Positions 6,857-13,947 of a DNA stretch of 15,694 nt are shown one piece after another. The stretch's first letter is position 1; every line of letters starts with the position of its first letter. The notes under the pieces are model-generated. The model had not been told where the DNA came from. It did no database searches and was given only the letters and a program-made list of their open reading frames with translations. The stretch covers positions 1-15,694 of the forward strand of contig CATVXH010000022.1 of the NCBI GenBank assembly GCA_958347955.1. Direction: 5' to 3'. This DNA comes from an uncultured Sutterella sp. Lineage in GTDB: Bacteria; Pseudomonadota; Gammaproteobacteria; Burkholderiales; Burkholderiaceae_F. Both the position numbers and the translations under genes were made by a program.

Positions 6857-7825
6857 ATGAGCATCAGAAATTTTTCTCTTGCCCTTTTGGCCGTCTGCGC
6901 TTTTGGCGCTCATGCGGCAGACTGGCCCGGCGCCAAACCCATCAAACTGGTTGTGCCATTTCCCGCCGGCGGCGGCGCTGACATCATCGCCCGCACAATC
7001 GCTCCTGAATTAGCAAAAAATATCGGTCAGAAAATCATTATCGAAAATCGATCAGGCGCGGGCGGCAGCCTCGGAACTGAATTGGCCCTTCGTGAAAAGG
7101 CCGACGGACAAACACTCATTTACGTCACCAACGGAACCCTTGGCACAAATCCCGCCCTTTACTCAAAGGTGGGGTACGATGTCAGCCGTGATATTGAACC
7201 AGTCGCCCGCTTGACAGATATCACATTGGTGATGGCCGCCAATCCCAAACGAGTAAAGGCTAAGGACTTAAGCGAATTTCTCAACCTGGCTCAAAATGCT
7301 TCCAAACCCCTGACTTTTTCATCGGCGGGCAACGGAACCACGAGCCACTTGGCGGGAGTTTTATTCAGTCAGAAGACAGGAATTGCGTTTGAACATATTC
7401 CCTACCGTGGCGGCGCGGCCTCCATGACAGATGTGTTGGCAGGCAGAATTGACTTCACCATTGATGTGGCTCCCAATGTTTTGCCGTATGTTGAAAGTGC
7501 GCGGCTTGTCGCGCTGGGTTTGGGCTCTGCCCGCCCCAAAGATCTCGCGGATCAAATCAAACCACTGAGCGTTCAGGGCGTGGACGGCTATGAGCTTTTC
7601 GCCTGGGACGGCATAGCCGTTAAGAAAGGAACACCCGAACACATCGTGAAGGCCTTGTCCGATGCGGTCCAAAAAACTCTCTCAAATGATAAAGTACGCC
7701 AGGCGCTCATTATGCGCGGAGCGAGACCTGTTTTAGGCACACCGGAGGAATTTTCAGAATTTGTCCAGAAAGAGCAGAAAAAATGGGCCGATCTTGTTAA
7801 ATCCTCGCGAACATCTTTAGACTAA
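6857..7825 (+). CDS. Periplasmic binding protein, Bug / tripartite tricarboxylate receptor family
   Basis: Secreted solute-binding protein of 322 aa. A signal peptide (MSIRNFSLALLAVCAFGAHA, cleavage expected after AHA at residue 20) precedes a mature part with the family hallmarks VVPFPAGGGADIIAR (about 33-47), IENRSGAGG and FSSAGNGTTSHLAG. The PFPAGG-D loop contacts the ligand carboxylate in known Bug structures. Bug proteins are greatly expanded in Burkholderiales, usually without a linked transporter, as here: there are no TctA/TctB membrane genes in the window. The ligand cannot be read from sequence; carboxylates, nicotinate-like aromatics and amino acids are all known for the family. 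Its stop lies 28 nt before the menB start, so cotranscription with menBE is likely. Confidence 0.92.
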   Translation: MSIRNFSLALLAVCAFGAHAADWPGAKPIKLVVPFPAGGGADIIARTIAPELAKNIGQKIIIENRSGAGGSLGTELALREKADGQTLIYVTNGTLGTNPALYSKVGYDVSRDIEPVARLTDITLVMAANPKRVKAKDLSEFLNLAQNASKPLTFSSAGNGTTSHLAGVLFSQKTGIAFEHIPYRGGAASMTDVLAGRIDFTIDVAPNVLPYVESARLVALGLGSARPKDLADQIKPLSVQGVDGYELFAWDGIAVKKGTPEHIVKALSDAVQKTLSNDKVRQALIMRGARPVLGTPEEFSEFVQKEQKKWADLVKSSRTSLD

Positions 7826-7853
7826 CGACGTTTAGATTTTAGGAATAGTGATT

Positions 7854-8696
7854 ATGGATACCAACATTGAAATTAAAAAAGCCCTCGATTGGCAACCTGC
7901 CGGCGAATTCTCCGACATCCTCTATGACAAAGCTGAAGGCATCGCCAAACTCACCATTAACCGTCCACGTGTTCGCAACGCTTTTCGCCCTGAGACGGTT
8001 CACCAGCTGTGCCAGGCTTTTGCCGATGCAAGAGAAGATCCTGAAATCGGTGTCATTATCTTAACCGGCGCCGGTCCGTTGGCTTTTTGCTCCGGCGGAG
8101 ACCAAAAGGTCCGGGGTAACGGTGGCTACGTGGGTGGCGATGGTGTGCCGCGCTTAAATGTGTTGGACTTCCAACGCATGATCCGCACGTGCCCGAAACC
8201 CGTCATCGCCATGGTTGCGGGTTATGCGATCGGCGGCGGTCACGTTCTTCACATGCTCTGCGATTTGACTATTGCCGCGGACAATGCCCGATTCGGTCAA
8301 ACCGGTCCCCGCGTCGGCAGCTTCGACGGCGGTTGGGGCGCCTCTTACATGGCTCGATTGATCGGCCAGAAGCGCGCCCGTGAAATGTGGTTCTTGTGCC
8401 GCCAATACGATGCTCAACAAGCCCTGCAAATGGGACTTGTTAACACCGTGGTTCCGCTTGAGGAACTTGAAATTGAAACCGTCAAGTGGTGTAAGGAAAT
8501 CCTTGCCAACAGCCCCATCGCCATTCGCTGCTTAAAGGCGGCTTTAAACGCCGACTGCGACGGACAGGCCGGTATCCAAGAATTGGCCGGCAACGCCACG
8601 CTTTTGTACTACATGACCGACGAAGGCAAGGAAGGCAAAAACGCATTCCTGGAAAAGCGCCGCCCCGATTTCTCTAAATTCCCGCGTTTGCCGTAA
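7854..8696 (+). CDS. menB: 1,4-dihydroxy-2-naphthoyl-CoA synthase
   Basis: Crotonase-family enzyme that closes the naphthoquinone ring by Dieckmann-type condensation of o-succinylbenzoyl-CoA, a late cytoplasmic step of menaquinone synthesis. In the 280-aa product, FCSGGDQKVRG (about 78-88) and AGYAIGGGH (about 122-130) form the CoA and oxyanion sites. GQTGPRVGSFDGGWG (about 148-162) and the C-terminus YYMTDEGKEG...RRPDFSKFP are diagnostic of MenB rather than other hydratases. Q149, G151 and W179 fall at a constant offset of 5 from E. coli Q154, G156 and W184, the bicarbonate site, so it should be the bicarbonate-dependent type. An in-frame GTG at 7848 is possible, but AGGA (7841-7844) is only 3 nt from it and 9 nt from the ATG at 7854, which is preferred. 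menE follows 5 nt after the stop. Confidence 0.96.
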   Translation: MDTNIEIKKALDWQPAGEFSDILYDKAEGIAKLTINRPRVRNAFRPETVHQLCQAFADAREDPEIGVIILTGAGPLAFCSGGDQKVRGNGGYVGGDGVPRLNVLDFQRMIRTCPKPVIAMVAGYAIGGGHVLHMLCDLTIAADNARFGQTGPRVGSFDGGWGASYMARLIGQKRAREMWFLCRQYDAQQALQMGLVNTVVPLEELEIETVKWCKEILANSPIAIRCLKAALNADCDGQAGIQELAGNATLLYYMTDEGKEGKNAFLEKRRPDFSKFPRLP

Positions 8697-8701
8697 TCAA
8701 A

Positions 8702-10036
8702 ATGGCTAATTGCTTCAGCATCTTTGAGGCTGCGGCGCAGTGCCCCGATCAAATCGGCCTGCGCCGGGCCGGCGAAGATTATTCCTTTGCGCGCCTGGCC
8801 ACCCTCACTCAAAACACAATTGAGCGTTTGCTCAAGGAAAAGGTGTTGCCCGAAAAAGGCCGTCCGATTGTTGTCGAAGGCAAAAACACCGTTGAGACAA
8901 TCGTGCTTTTGTATGCATTGCTAGAACTGAAGGTGCCGGCTTTGATGCTGCACCCTAAGCTCACCGCGGCTGAGCGCCATGTGCTTTTATCCAGTATTCG
9001 GGAAATTCGTGAGCCACTGCCCGAAGACACGGTGGCGGTGCTGTTTACCTCCGGCACGACGGGACTGCCGAAGCCAGCCATCATCACACGGAAAATGCTT
9101 TGGGAGTCCGCCAAAGCCAGTGAACTGAATTTAGGTTGGCAGGAAGGTGATTGTTGGCAACTTTGCATGTCAGTGACACGCATCGGCGGATTATCGATTT
9201 TGACCCGTTGTCTGCTTGCCAGAAAAACGTTGGCTATCTCGCCTCTATTTAGTCCGGAATCTTTCACGCAAGCTTTGGTCGACGATCGTGTCACGATCAC
9301 AAGCATCGTTCCCACGATGCTTGCCAAAGTTTTTGAAACATATCCCGATTGGCGAGCGCCCGAAGCGCTGCGTGTGATCCTTCTGGGCGGCTCATCGGCA
9401 AACGATAAACTCCTCGAGAAAGCTCATAAGCATGAGCTTCCTATTGTCACCACCTATGGAATGACAGAGACTTGTTCCCACGTCGTGATGACTCCTTACA
9501 GCGAACGACTCAATCTTGTAAAAGGAAGCGGTAAAGTCATCTCCGGAGCTCAGGTACGGATACGCGAGGGACAAATTGAAGTGAAAAGTCCCATGAATAC
9601 GCCGGGATACTGGGGGCGACCCAGAATCACGAATGAGTGGTTTGAAACCGGAGACTTGGGAGAATTTGACGAAGACGGTGTGCTTCATGTTCATGCCAGA
9701 CGGCATGACCTTATTTTGAGCGCCGGCGAAAATGTCTATCCCCTTGAAGTGGAGAATATGCTCACTCGCTCGCCTTTCATCAAAGAGGCTTTGGTGTTGG
9801 GAGAACCAGATGAGACGTGGGGAGCGATAGTATGCGCGCTAATTGTTCCGGAAAAAGGCACTCATCCAAAAGCAGAAGACGTCAGGCGTTTTTGCAAAGA
9901 AACGCTTTCAGCCTATAAATGCCCCCGAAAAATCGCATTTGTTGACTCATTGCCTGTCAATGCCGCCGACAAACCCGACAGACGCTCTCAGATTTTGGAG
10001 CGTTATAACCTGACTACACTTCATTACAAGCATTAG
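8702..10036 (+). CDS. menE: o-Succinylbenzoate--CoA ligase
   Basis: Acyl-adenylate-forming enzyme that activates o-succinylbenzoate with ATP and CoA, making the substrate of MenB. The 444-aa protein has the AMP-binding P-loop TSGTTGLPK (116-124), the A5 motif YGMTET (252-257), the TGD motif (316-318), the hinge region around RHDLILSAGENVYP (334-347) and the C-terminal LPVNAADK with K424 at the usual catalytic Lys position (Asp replaces the common Gly before it). Family membership alone could mean another acyl-CoA ligase, but its place 5 nt after menB makes MenE very likely. There is no clear SD, so translation is probably coupled to menB. The remaining men genes are not in the window, so the pathway is split across the genome. 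Confidence 0.9.
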   Translation: MANCFSIFEAAAQCPDQIGLRRAGEDYSFARLATLTQNTIERLLKEKVLPEKGRPIVVEGKNTVETIVLLYALLELKVPALMLHPKLTAAERHVLLSSIREIREPLPEDTVAVLFTSGTTGLPKPAIITRKMLWESAKASELNLGWQEGDCWQLCMSVTRIGGLSILTRCLLARKTLAISPLFSPESFTQALVDDRVTITSIVPTMLAKVFETYPDWRAPEALRVILLGGSSANDKLLEKAHKHELPIVTTYGMTETCSHVVMTPYSERLNLVKGSGKVISGAQVRIREGQIEVKSPMNTPGYWGRPRITNEWFETGDLGEFDEDGVLHVHARRHDLILSAGENVYPLEVENMLTRSPFIKEALVLGEPDETWGAIVCALIVPEKGTHPKAEDVRRFCKETLSAYKCPRKIAFVDSLPVNAADKPDRRSQILERYNLTTLHYKH

Positions 10037-10105
10037 AAAAAGGCCAGTCAGTTATTCAGCCGGAGCATTTTTTCAAAACTGGTAGCGCATTCTGACGGGT
10101 AACCA

Positions 10106-10145
10106 GATAAAACCGGTGCTTACGAGTTTACCTCATGAGCACCGG
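10106..10145 (-). terminator. Stem-loop with minus-strand T tract
   Basis: CCGGTGCT (10113-10120) and AGCACCGG (10138-10145) are perfectly complementary, with a 17-nt loop that has a 3-bp inner stem. On the minus strand TTTTAT follows immediately. It could end transcription of the recombinase gene, whose stop is about 255 nt upstream, and block read-through toward menE. Confidence 0.4.
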
Positions 10146-10224
10146 ATTAAAACGAGCAGATCAGCTATACGTAAAACAAGTTTGCCTATCTTTACTTCAA
10201 TAGATGAGCCTGCCCTTTCAAAAA

Positions 10225-10248
10225 ATTAGTTCTCGAATTAGTTCTCGA
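10225..10248. repeat. Tandem 12-bp direct repeat
   Basis: ATTAGTTCTCGA occurs twice back to back (10225-10236, 10237-10248) with no mismatch, about 150 bp past the recombinase stop. It may be a duplication at an island junction, a protein-binding site or chance. Confidence 0.7.
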
Positions 10249-10400
10249 TTGCGAAACTATATCCTCTTCTAAAGGGTAGAGTTTAAGTCGCTAAAAAATC
10301 GCCCCAATTTCCTACATTGTTAACATACAAATAGATAATAAGAAACTGTATTGAGCGCCTTATTGATACGTTCTTTTGTGATTACTTAGGAAAATCAGAC

Positions 10401-11426
10401 TTAGCGCATTTGGCTGAAACAATAATCTGCCCATTTCTGCAACAGTCGTCGACGTTGTATTGTTTGCCTTCCACGACGATAAGCCCCTCGGTAACGGTCA
10501 GTACCATCAACGTGAGCCAAACACTTCTCAACAACATTTAGGTCTTGACCGGTTTCTTGTGCCCAAGTTGCAAAAGTAGCTCTGAACCCATGTGGCACTA
10601 CTACACGATTACCTTGTGATGGATCCCTTAGAGCTTCATCTCCAATACGCTCCAATCTTTTATTGACATCTTGTAAACATTTTCTCATCGTCGCTTCGGA
10701 TAACGGTCTACCCAAATGCGAAAAAATAAATGCTTCCGAATTTTTCTCTTCTTTCTTGAACTCTAACAGTAAATCCAGCGCTTGATGACTTAGTGGCACA
10801 TCGTGAGGACGACTAAATCCTTGTTTACCCTTCATATGATTAGCCGGAATATGCCATTCTTTGAGAGACCAATTAATTTCATGCGAGGTAGCCATTCTTA
10901 CTGGTTGAGAACGTGAAGCAGTCAAAATTAAAAACATCAGTGCGTTAGAGCCTGTTGTATTTAGAGCCGATAGTCGAACCATTAGCCGAGGAATATCCCG
11001 CCAATCCAATGCTGGATGATGGCCTTCTCTACCTTTTGTCTTAACCCCCATCAAAGGTTCAATTAAAGACCAATCCGTTGGCAATCGCTGAGTAATAGGA
11101 CGTATTTTTTTAGCCTCACACCAACGTAAAAACTGAGACATGGCAGTCAAAACTTTACGTTGTGTATGTTCAGTCCTTTCATTTGCTAAACGCATGGCAA
11201 AAACTACATCCATGGTTGAAATCTCAACCGGCGTTTTATGACCGCAGGCAGGGAAAACGTATTTAGTCCCCCAACCCATACGACGCTGGAAGGCGTTGTT
11301 ATCGCTCCATGCCTTTAGTTCTTTGTACTCTTTAATCCATTGGGGCCACAGACTTTGAACTGTGTAGTTTGCGCGCTCCGCTTTGATATACCAGAACTTT
11401 TGAAAAAGTTTTTGATAAAAATTCAT
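10401..11426 (-). CDS. Tyrosine recombinase, P4-integrase-like catalytic domain; probable hsdS invertase
   Basis: A 341-aa phage-integrase-family recombinase. All active-site positions are visible: R172 in LTASRSQPVR, a Lys in MKGK (199/201), H279 and R282 in PHGFRATFATWA, H305 in CLAHVDG and the nucleophile Y316 in GAYRRG. The C-terminal half looks like P4-type integrases, but the N-terminus is not the usual DUF4102 arm-binding domain; residues ~70-110 look like a core-binding (SAM-like) domain. AAGGAG 7 nt before the ATG fixes the start. It begins 72 bp from an inverted repeat of the adjacent hsdS pair. That is the usual placement of the recombinase in phase-variable Type I systems, so inversion of hsdS is its likeliest job. 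Acting as the integrase of the island is the alternative, and the two roles are not exclusive. Confidence 0.9.
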   Translation of the reverse strand: MNFYQKLFQKFWYIKAERANYTVQSLWPQWIKEYKELKAWSDNNAFQRRMGWGTKYVFPACGHKTPVEISTMDVVFAMRLANERTEHTQRKVLTAMSQFLRWCEAKKIRPITQRLPTDWSLIEPLMGVKTKGREGHHPALDWRDIPRLMVRLSALNTTGSNALMFLILTASRSQPVRMATSHEINWSLKEWHIPANHMKGKQGFSRPHDVPLSHQALDLLLEFKKEEKNSEAFIFSHLGRPLSEATMRKCLQDVNKRLERIGDEALRDPSQGNRVVVPHGFRATFATWAQETGQDLNVVEKCLAHVDGTDRYRGAYRRGRQTIQRRRLLQKWADYCFSQMR

Positions 11427-11435
11427 TTATTGTCT

Positions 11436-11493
11436 CCTTCTTGAGATGAAATAAATACAAAATTGACTTAAATATCACTATCTTTCAAGAAGG
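11436..11493 (-). promoter_or_regulatory. Inverted repeat overlapping the recombinase ribosome-binding site
   Basis: CCTTCTTGA (11436-11444) and TCAAGAAGG (11485-11493) are perfect 9-bp inverted repeats 40 bp apart. In the minus-strand transcript the downstream arm includes AAGG of the recombinase SD, so a transcript starting beyond 11493 could fold to hide it. The transcription start is not known. Confidence 0.35.
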
Positions 11494-12659
11494 TTCTTCA
11501 GTTAGAGAGCGAACCTGAGGTTGCTCAGATTGGCAAGACTCCGAATAATGTACCGTTTGCAATTCCGAAGAAATGGAAATGGAACCAACTGCTGGACATA
11601 TTTTATGTGTACCAGCCAAAAACCATTAGCATGAAGGAATTGAGTGATAGTGGAGATTATTTTGTCTATGGTGCAAATGGAATTATTGGCAGGTATACCA
11701 ACTACAACCATGAAAACTCGGAAGTTGTCATAGCATGCAGAGGCGCTACTTGCGGAGCAGTCAATGTTACCCTGCCAAAGTCATGGATTAATGGCAATGC
11801 CATGGTTGTAAAGCCACGCAACGATTTAGTTTGTCATGACTATTTAGTGGCTTTCTTAAAAGTTTTCAACTGGAAGAAGGTGATATCTGGATCAGCACAA
11901 CCGCAAATAACAAGGAAAAATTTGGCTACTGTTTTATTTCCTTTGCCTCCACTAGAAGAACAACATCGTATCGTTGCCAAGTTGAATCAATTATGTGACC
12001 AAATTGAGAGTGCTGAGAATGCTTACAAAGAACTCTCAGGCTCTCTCTCCGAACGATTCAAGCAATTGTGCCTGGAGAAAGCTGTCCAAGGAAAGTTGGT
12101 TCCACAGCTAGAGAGCGAACCTGATGGAATTCAACTTGGAGATGTGCCTAATAGGTGTCCATTTAACATCCCAACTAAATGGCGATGGGTTTATTTTTCA
12201 AATGTTGTTGAATGCTTAGACCGAAAGCGAGTTCCCGTAAAGAAAGCCGATAGAGATCGGATGAAAAAAATATTTGATTATTATGGTGCGACAGGAGTAA
12301 TAGATAGGGTTGAAAATTATATTTTTGAGGAGCGTTTATTATTAATCGGGGAAGATGGTGCCAATCTTCTGTCTAAAGCAAGGGATAACGCTTTTTTTGC
12401 GACCGGAAAGTATTGGGTAAATAATCACGCTCATGTTTTTCGAGGAACAAAAAACTGTTTGCTTGATTATTTAGCAATTTATATAAACGCTATTTCTTTA
12501 GCACCTTATGTTACCGGCTCTGCACAACCAAAGCTGACACTGAAAAATTTGTCATCTATTCCGGTTCCGTTGCCGCCAATAGAAGAACAACAACGAATCG
12601 TTCATCAAGTTTCAAGGTTATTATTAATAATTAATGATTTGAGCGTGATTAACAAATAA
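11472..12659 (+). CDS. hsdS: Silent hsdS cassette (specificity subunit lacking a start), inverted
   Basis: Open frame of 395 codons after a stop at 11469-11471, encoding an HsdS without its N-terminal ~22 residues. It begins with QLESEPEVAQ, matching residues 23-32 of the expressed HsdS. Then come a first target-recognition domain (TRD, from IPKKWKWNQLLD to about ATVLFPLPPLEEQ), a central conserved helix (AYKELSGSLSE...CLEKAVQGKLVPQLESEP), a second TRD (from IPTKWRWVYF) and a short end helix after PLPPIEEQ. Both TRDs differ from those of the expressed gene. No ATG or SD lies between the upstream stop and the repeat; a GTG at 11607 is inside the first TRD and is not a credible start. The cassette is read as a donor brought into expression by inversion. 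Its stop overlaps that of the convergent hsdS by 11 bp. Confidence 0.88.
   Translation: MSLSFKKVLQLESEPEVAQIGKTPNNVPFAIPKKWKWNQLLDIFYVYQPKTISMKELSDSGDYFVYGANGIIGRYTNYNHENSEVVIACRGATCGAVNVTLPKSWINGNAMVVKPRNDLVCHDYLVAFLKVFNWKKVISGSAQPQITRKNLATVLFPLPPLEEQHRIVAKLNQLCDQIESAENAYKELSGSLSERFKQLCLEKAVQGKLVPQLESEPDGIQLGDVPNRCPFNIPTKWRWVYFSNVVECLDRKRVPVKKADRDRMKKIFDYYGATGVIDRVENYIFEERLLLIGEDGANLLSKARDNAFFATGKYWVNNHAHVFRGTKNCLLDYLAIYINAISLAPYVTGSAQPKLTLKNLSSIPVPLPPIEEQQRIVHQVSRLLLIINDLSVINK
11498..11524 (+). repeat. Outer inverted repeat, arm in silent cassette (pairs with 13856-13882)
   Basis: 27 bp perfectly complementary to 13856-13882, extending to 38 bp with two mismatches. It encodes the QLESEPEVA segment at the start of the first recognition domain, in the same frame in both copies, so inversion would swap everything downstream without a frameshift. 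Confidence 0.95.
12096..12121 (+). repeat. Inner inverted repeat, arm in silent cassette (pairs with 13187-13212)
   Basis: 26 bp perfectly complementary to 13187-13212, encoding LVPQLESEP between the central helix and the second recognition domain, in the same frame in both copies. Exchange here would swap only the second recognition domain. Confidence 0.95.
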
Positions 12660-13947
12660 TTTTTAATTGAGAAAATAACCAGCTAATTTTTTCTACAATT
12701 CGGTGTTGTTCCGTCAGGGGCGGAATTGGGATAGGCATTTTAAGAACAGTTTTTCGATCAATTCCCGGAATCATGCTTTTTGCATTGCTAGCTAATGATT
12801 TACTGTAGAAAGTCAAAAAATATTTAAGATATTCTGTATCAACTTTGCCTGATGATCTTATGGCCATGATTTGTCGTGCAATGTGGATTCGCCCTACATT
12901 ATTAATCGTAATTTTCCCAACAGTACCCTTGCATGTCAAAAGTACATCTCCTAATTCACTAAAAACAGCTGGTGATTTTGTCCATCGATTAACAATGATT
13001 GTCTCATCTTGGATTTGACTGGCACCGGTAATGTAGGGAATCCCTCCTGGCGACTCAACAATCAGACTTTTTTCCAAATCTCGTCCAGAGATGAGGGTGG
13101 TGACATTCTTTAAACAAGTCCATTTCCATTTTTCTGGGATTGAAAAAGGTGGATCTTCAGACAGTTCGACAATGGAGGTGACTTCGGGTTCGCTCTCTAG
13201 CTGTGGAACCAAGCTTCCCTGAATGGCCTTCTCCAAACATAGTTGGCGTAATTGTTCGGAGAGAGGTCCTGAAAGTTCGTTGTAAGCCTTCTCAGTACGG
13301 TTAATTTGCTCAAAAAGTTTTTCAGTCTTCGCAACGATACGCCGCTGTTCCGAAAGTGGCGGAAGAGGAAGTCTGCATTTTTTTAATTCTGAAGTTCCTA
13401 AGCGTTGTTGACCTGCGGTCCCTTTGAAATTTTCTACACCATAAGCTATGAACCATGGCGATTTCAAGAACAGCAGAAGGTAGTTCCTATCCAAAATGTT
13501 CTCATTTGTTCTTAGAACATGAAATTCACTTGATCCACAACCGATGCCATTAATTAAGTTATTTGCGATAGCTGATTTACGGTTTTGAAAACAGGGAGTA
13601 ATTTTTGCAATAAGAACATCTCCATCAGCAAACTTAGTGTAGCCATTTTTTACAGCCTTCCAAGGCTTTTCCTCTTTCAATGCAATATAGTTCAAATATC
13701 CAGCAGATACGGCTGCCATTGGGATAAAAGAAACATTGATATTTGAATCAGTAGCTATAACTTTTGGGTTGATGCAAGCTACATCCAATACACGAACCCA
13801 CTTCCATTTTTCTGGAACAGTAAACGGCACATCATCCTGAGTTTCACTGATCTGTGCAACCTCAGGTTCGCTCTCTAACTGAGGAACTAATTCACCACGG
13901 ATGGCCTTATTAAGAATCTTATTCCGCAAGGCTTGAAAATCTATCAC
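12649..13947 (-). CDS. hsdS: Type I restriction-modification specificity subunit HsdS (expressed copy, GTG start)
   Basis: A 432-aa DNA-recognition subunit that sets the bipartite target of the M2S methylase and R2M2S restriction complex. Layout: N-terminal helix (1-25), TRD1 (about 46-195), central conserved coiled-coil region beginning PPLSEQRRIVAK (196-245), TRD2 (about 270-410), and a short second conserved helix (PPLTEQHRIVEK to the end). Each TRD is introduced by LVPQLESEPEV and an IPEKWKW-type strand, the internal duplication typical of HsdS. The start is GTG (complement of 13945-13947), overlapping the hsdM TGA as GTGA, with GGAGGAG 5 nt upstream; expression is therefore coupled to hsdM. 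The gene converges on, and overlaps by 11 bp, the silent cassette. Two perfect repeats in it match that cassette, so its sequence is probably one of several alternating alleles. Confidence 0.95.
   Translation of the reverse strand: MIDFQALRNKILNKAIRGELVPQLESEPEVAQISETQDDVPFTVPEKWKWVRVLDVACINPKVIATDSNINVSFIPMAAVSAGYLNYIALKEEKPWKAVKNGYTKFADGDVLIAKITPCFQNRKSAIANNLINGIGCGSSEFHVLRTNENILDRNYLLLFLKSPWFIAYGVENFKGTAGQQRLGTSELKKCRLPLPPLSEQRRIVAKTEKLFEQINRTEKAYNELSGPLSEQLRQLCLEKAIQGSLVPQLESEPEVTSIVELSEDPPFSIPEKWKWTCLKNVTTLISGRDLEKSLIVESPGGIPYITGASQIQDETIIVNRWTKSPAVFSELGDVLLTCKGTVGKITINNVGRIHIARQIMAIRSSGKVDTEYLKYFLTFYSKSLASNAKSMIPGIDRKTVLKMPIPIPPLTEQHRIVEKISWLFSQLKIIC
13187..13212 (-). repeat. Inner inverted repeat, arm in expressed hsdS
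   Basis: Mate of 12096-12121 (26 of 26 bp). The 1117-bp span between outer ends would invert on its own, giving a hybrid hsdS with the resident first and the silent second recognition domain. The core GAGAGCGAACC is also shared with the outer repeats. Confidence 0.95.
13856..13882 (-). repeat. Outer inverted repeat, arm in expressed hsdS
   Basis: Mate of 11498-11524 (27 of 27 bp). It lies 65 nt after the hsdS start codon, so promoter, SD and the first ~22 codons stay fixed while both recognition domains can be replaced. Confidence 0.95.

Larger units (their letters stand above)
10037..10400. other. Gene-free boundary region between menE and the recombinase
   Basis: 364 bp with no credible ORF, tRNA or SD-preceded start. 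It contains a stem-loop at 10113-10145, a perfect tandem 12-bp repeat at 10225-10248, and increasingly AT-rich sequence. Composition changes here from the menaquinone operon to the restriction-modification island, so this is a reasonable place to look for the island edge. No attachment site can be identified without a second copy. Confidence 0.5.
11498..13882. mobile_element. Predicted invertible hsdS segment
   Basis: 2385 bp bounded by the outer 27-bp repeats, with a nested 1117-bp segment bounded by the inner 26-bp repeats. It contains the variable parts of two convergent hsdS genes and lies beside a tyrosine recombinase. The pattern of TRDs in opposite orientation with in-frame repeats at their edges is the hallmark of inverting Type I specificity loci. 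Only one orientation is visible here, so switching is a prediction. Confidence 0.85.

Noticed and set aside
8809..9706. Minus-strand frames opposite menE
   Set aside because: Shadows of the coding strand; the plus frame contains all adenylation motifs.
11607..12659. Reading the plus-strand hsdS as an independently expressed gene from the GTG at 11607
   Set aside because: The GTG lies within the first recognition domain, has no SD, and homology to the expressed HsdS continues upstream to 11498. The cassette lacks the N-terminal segment and is better read as silent.
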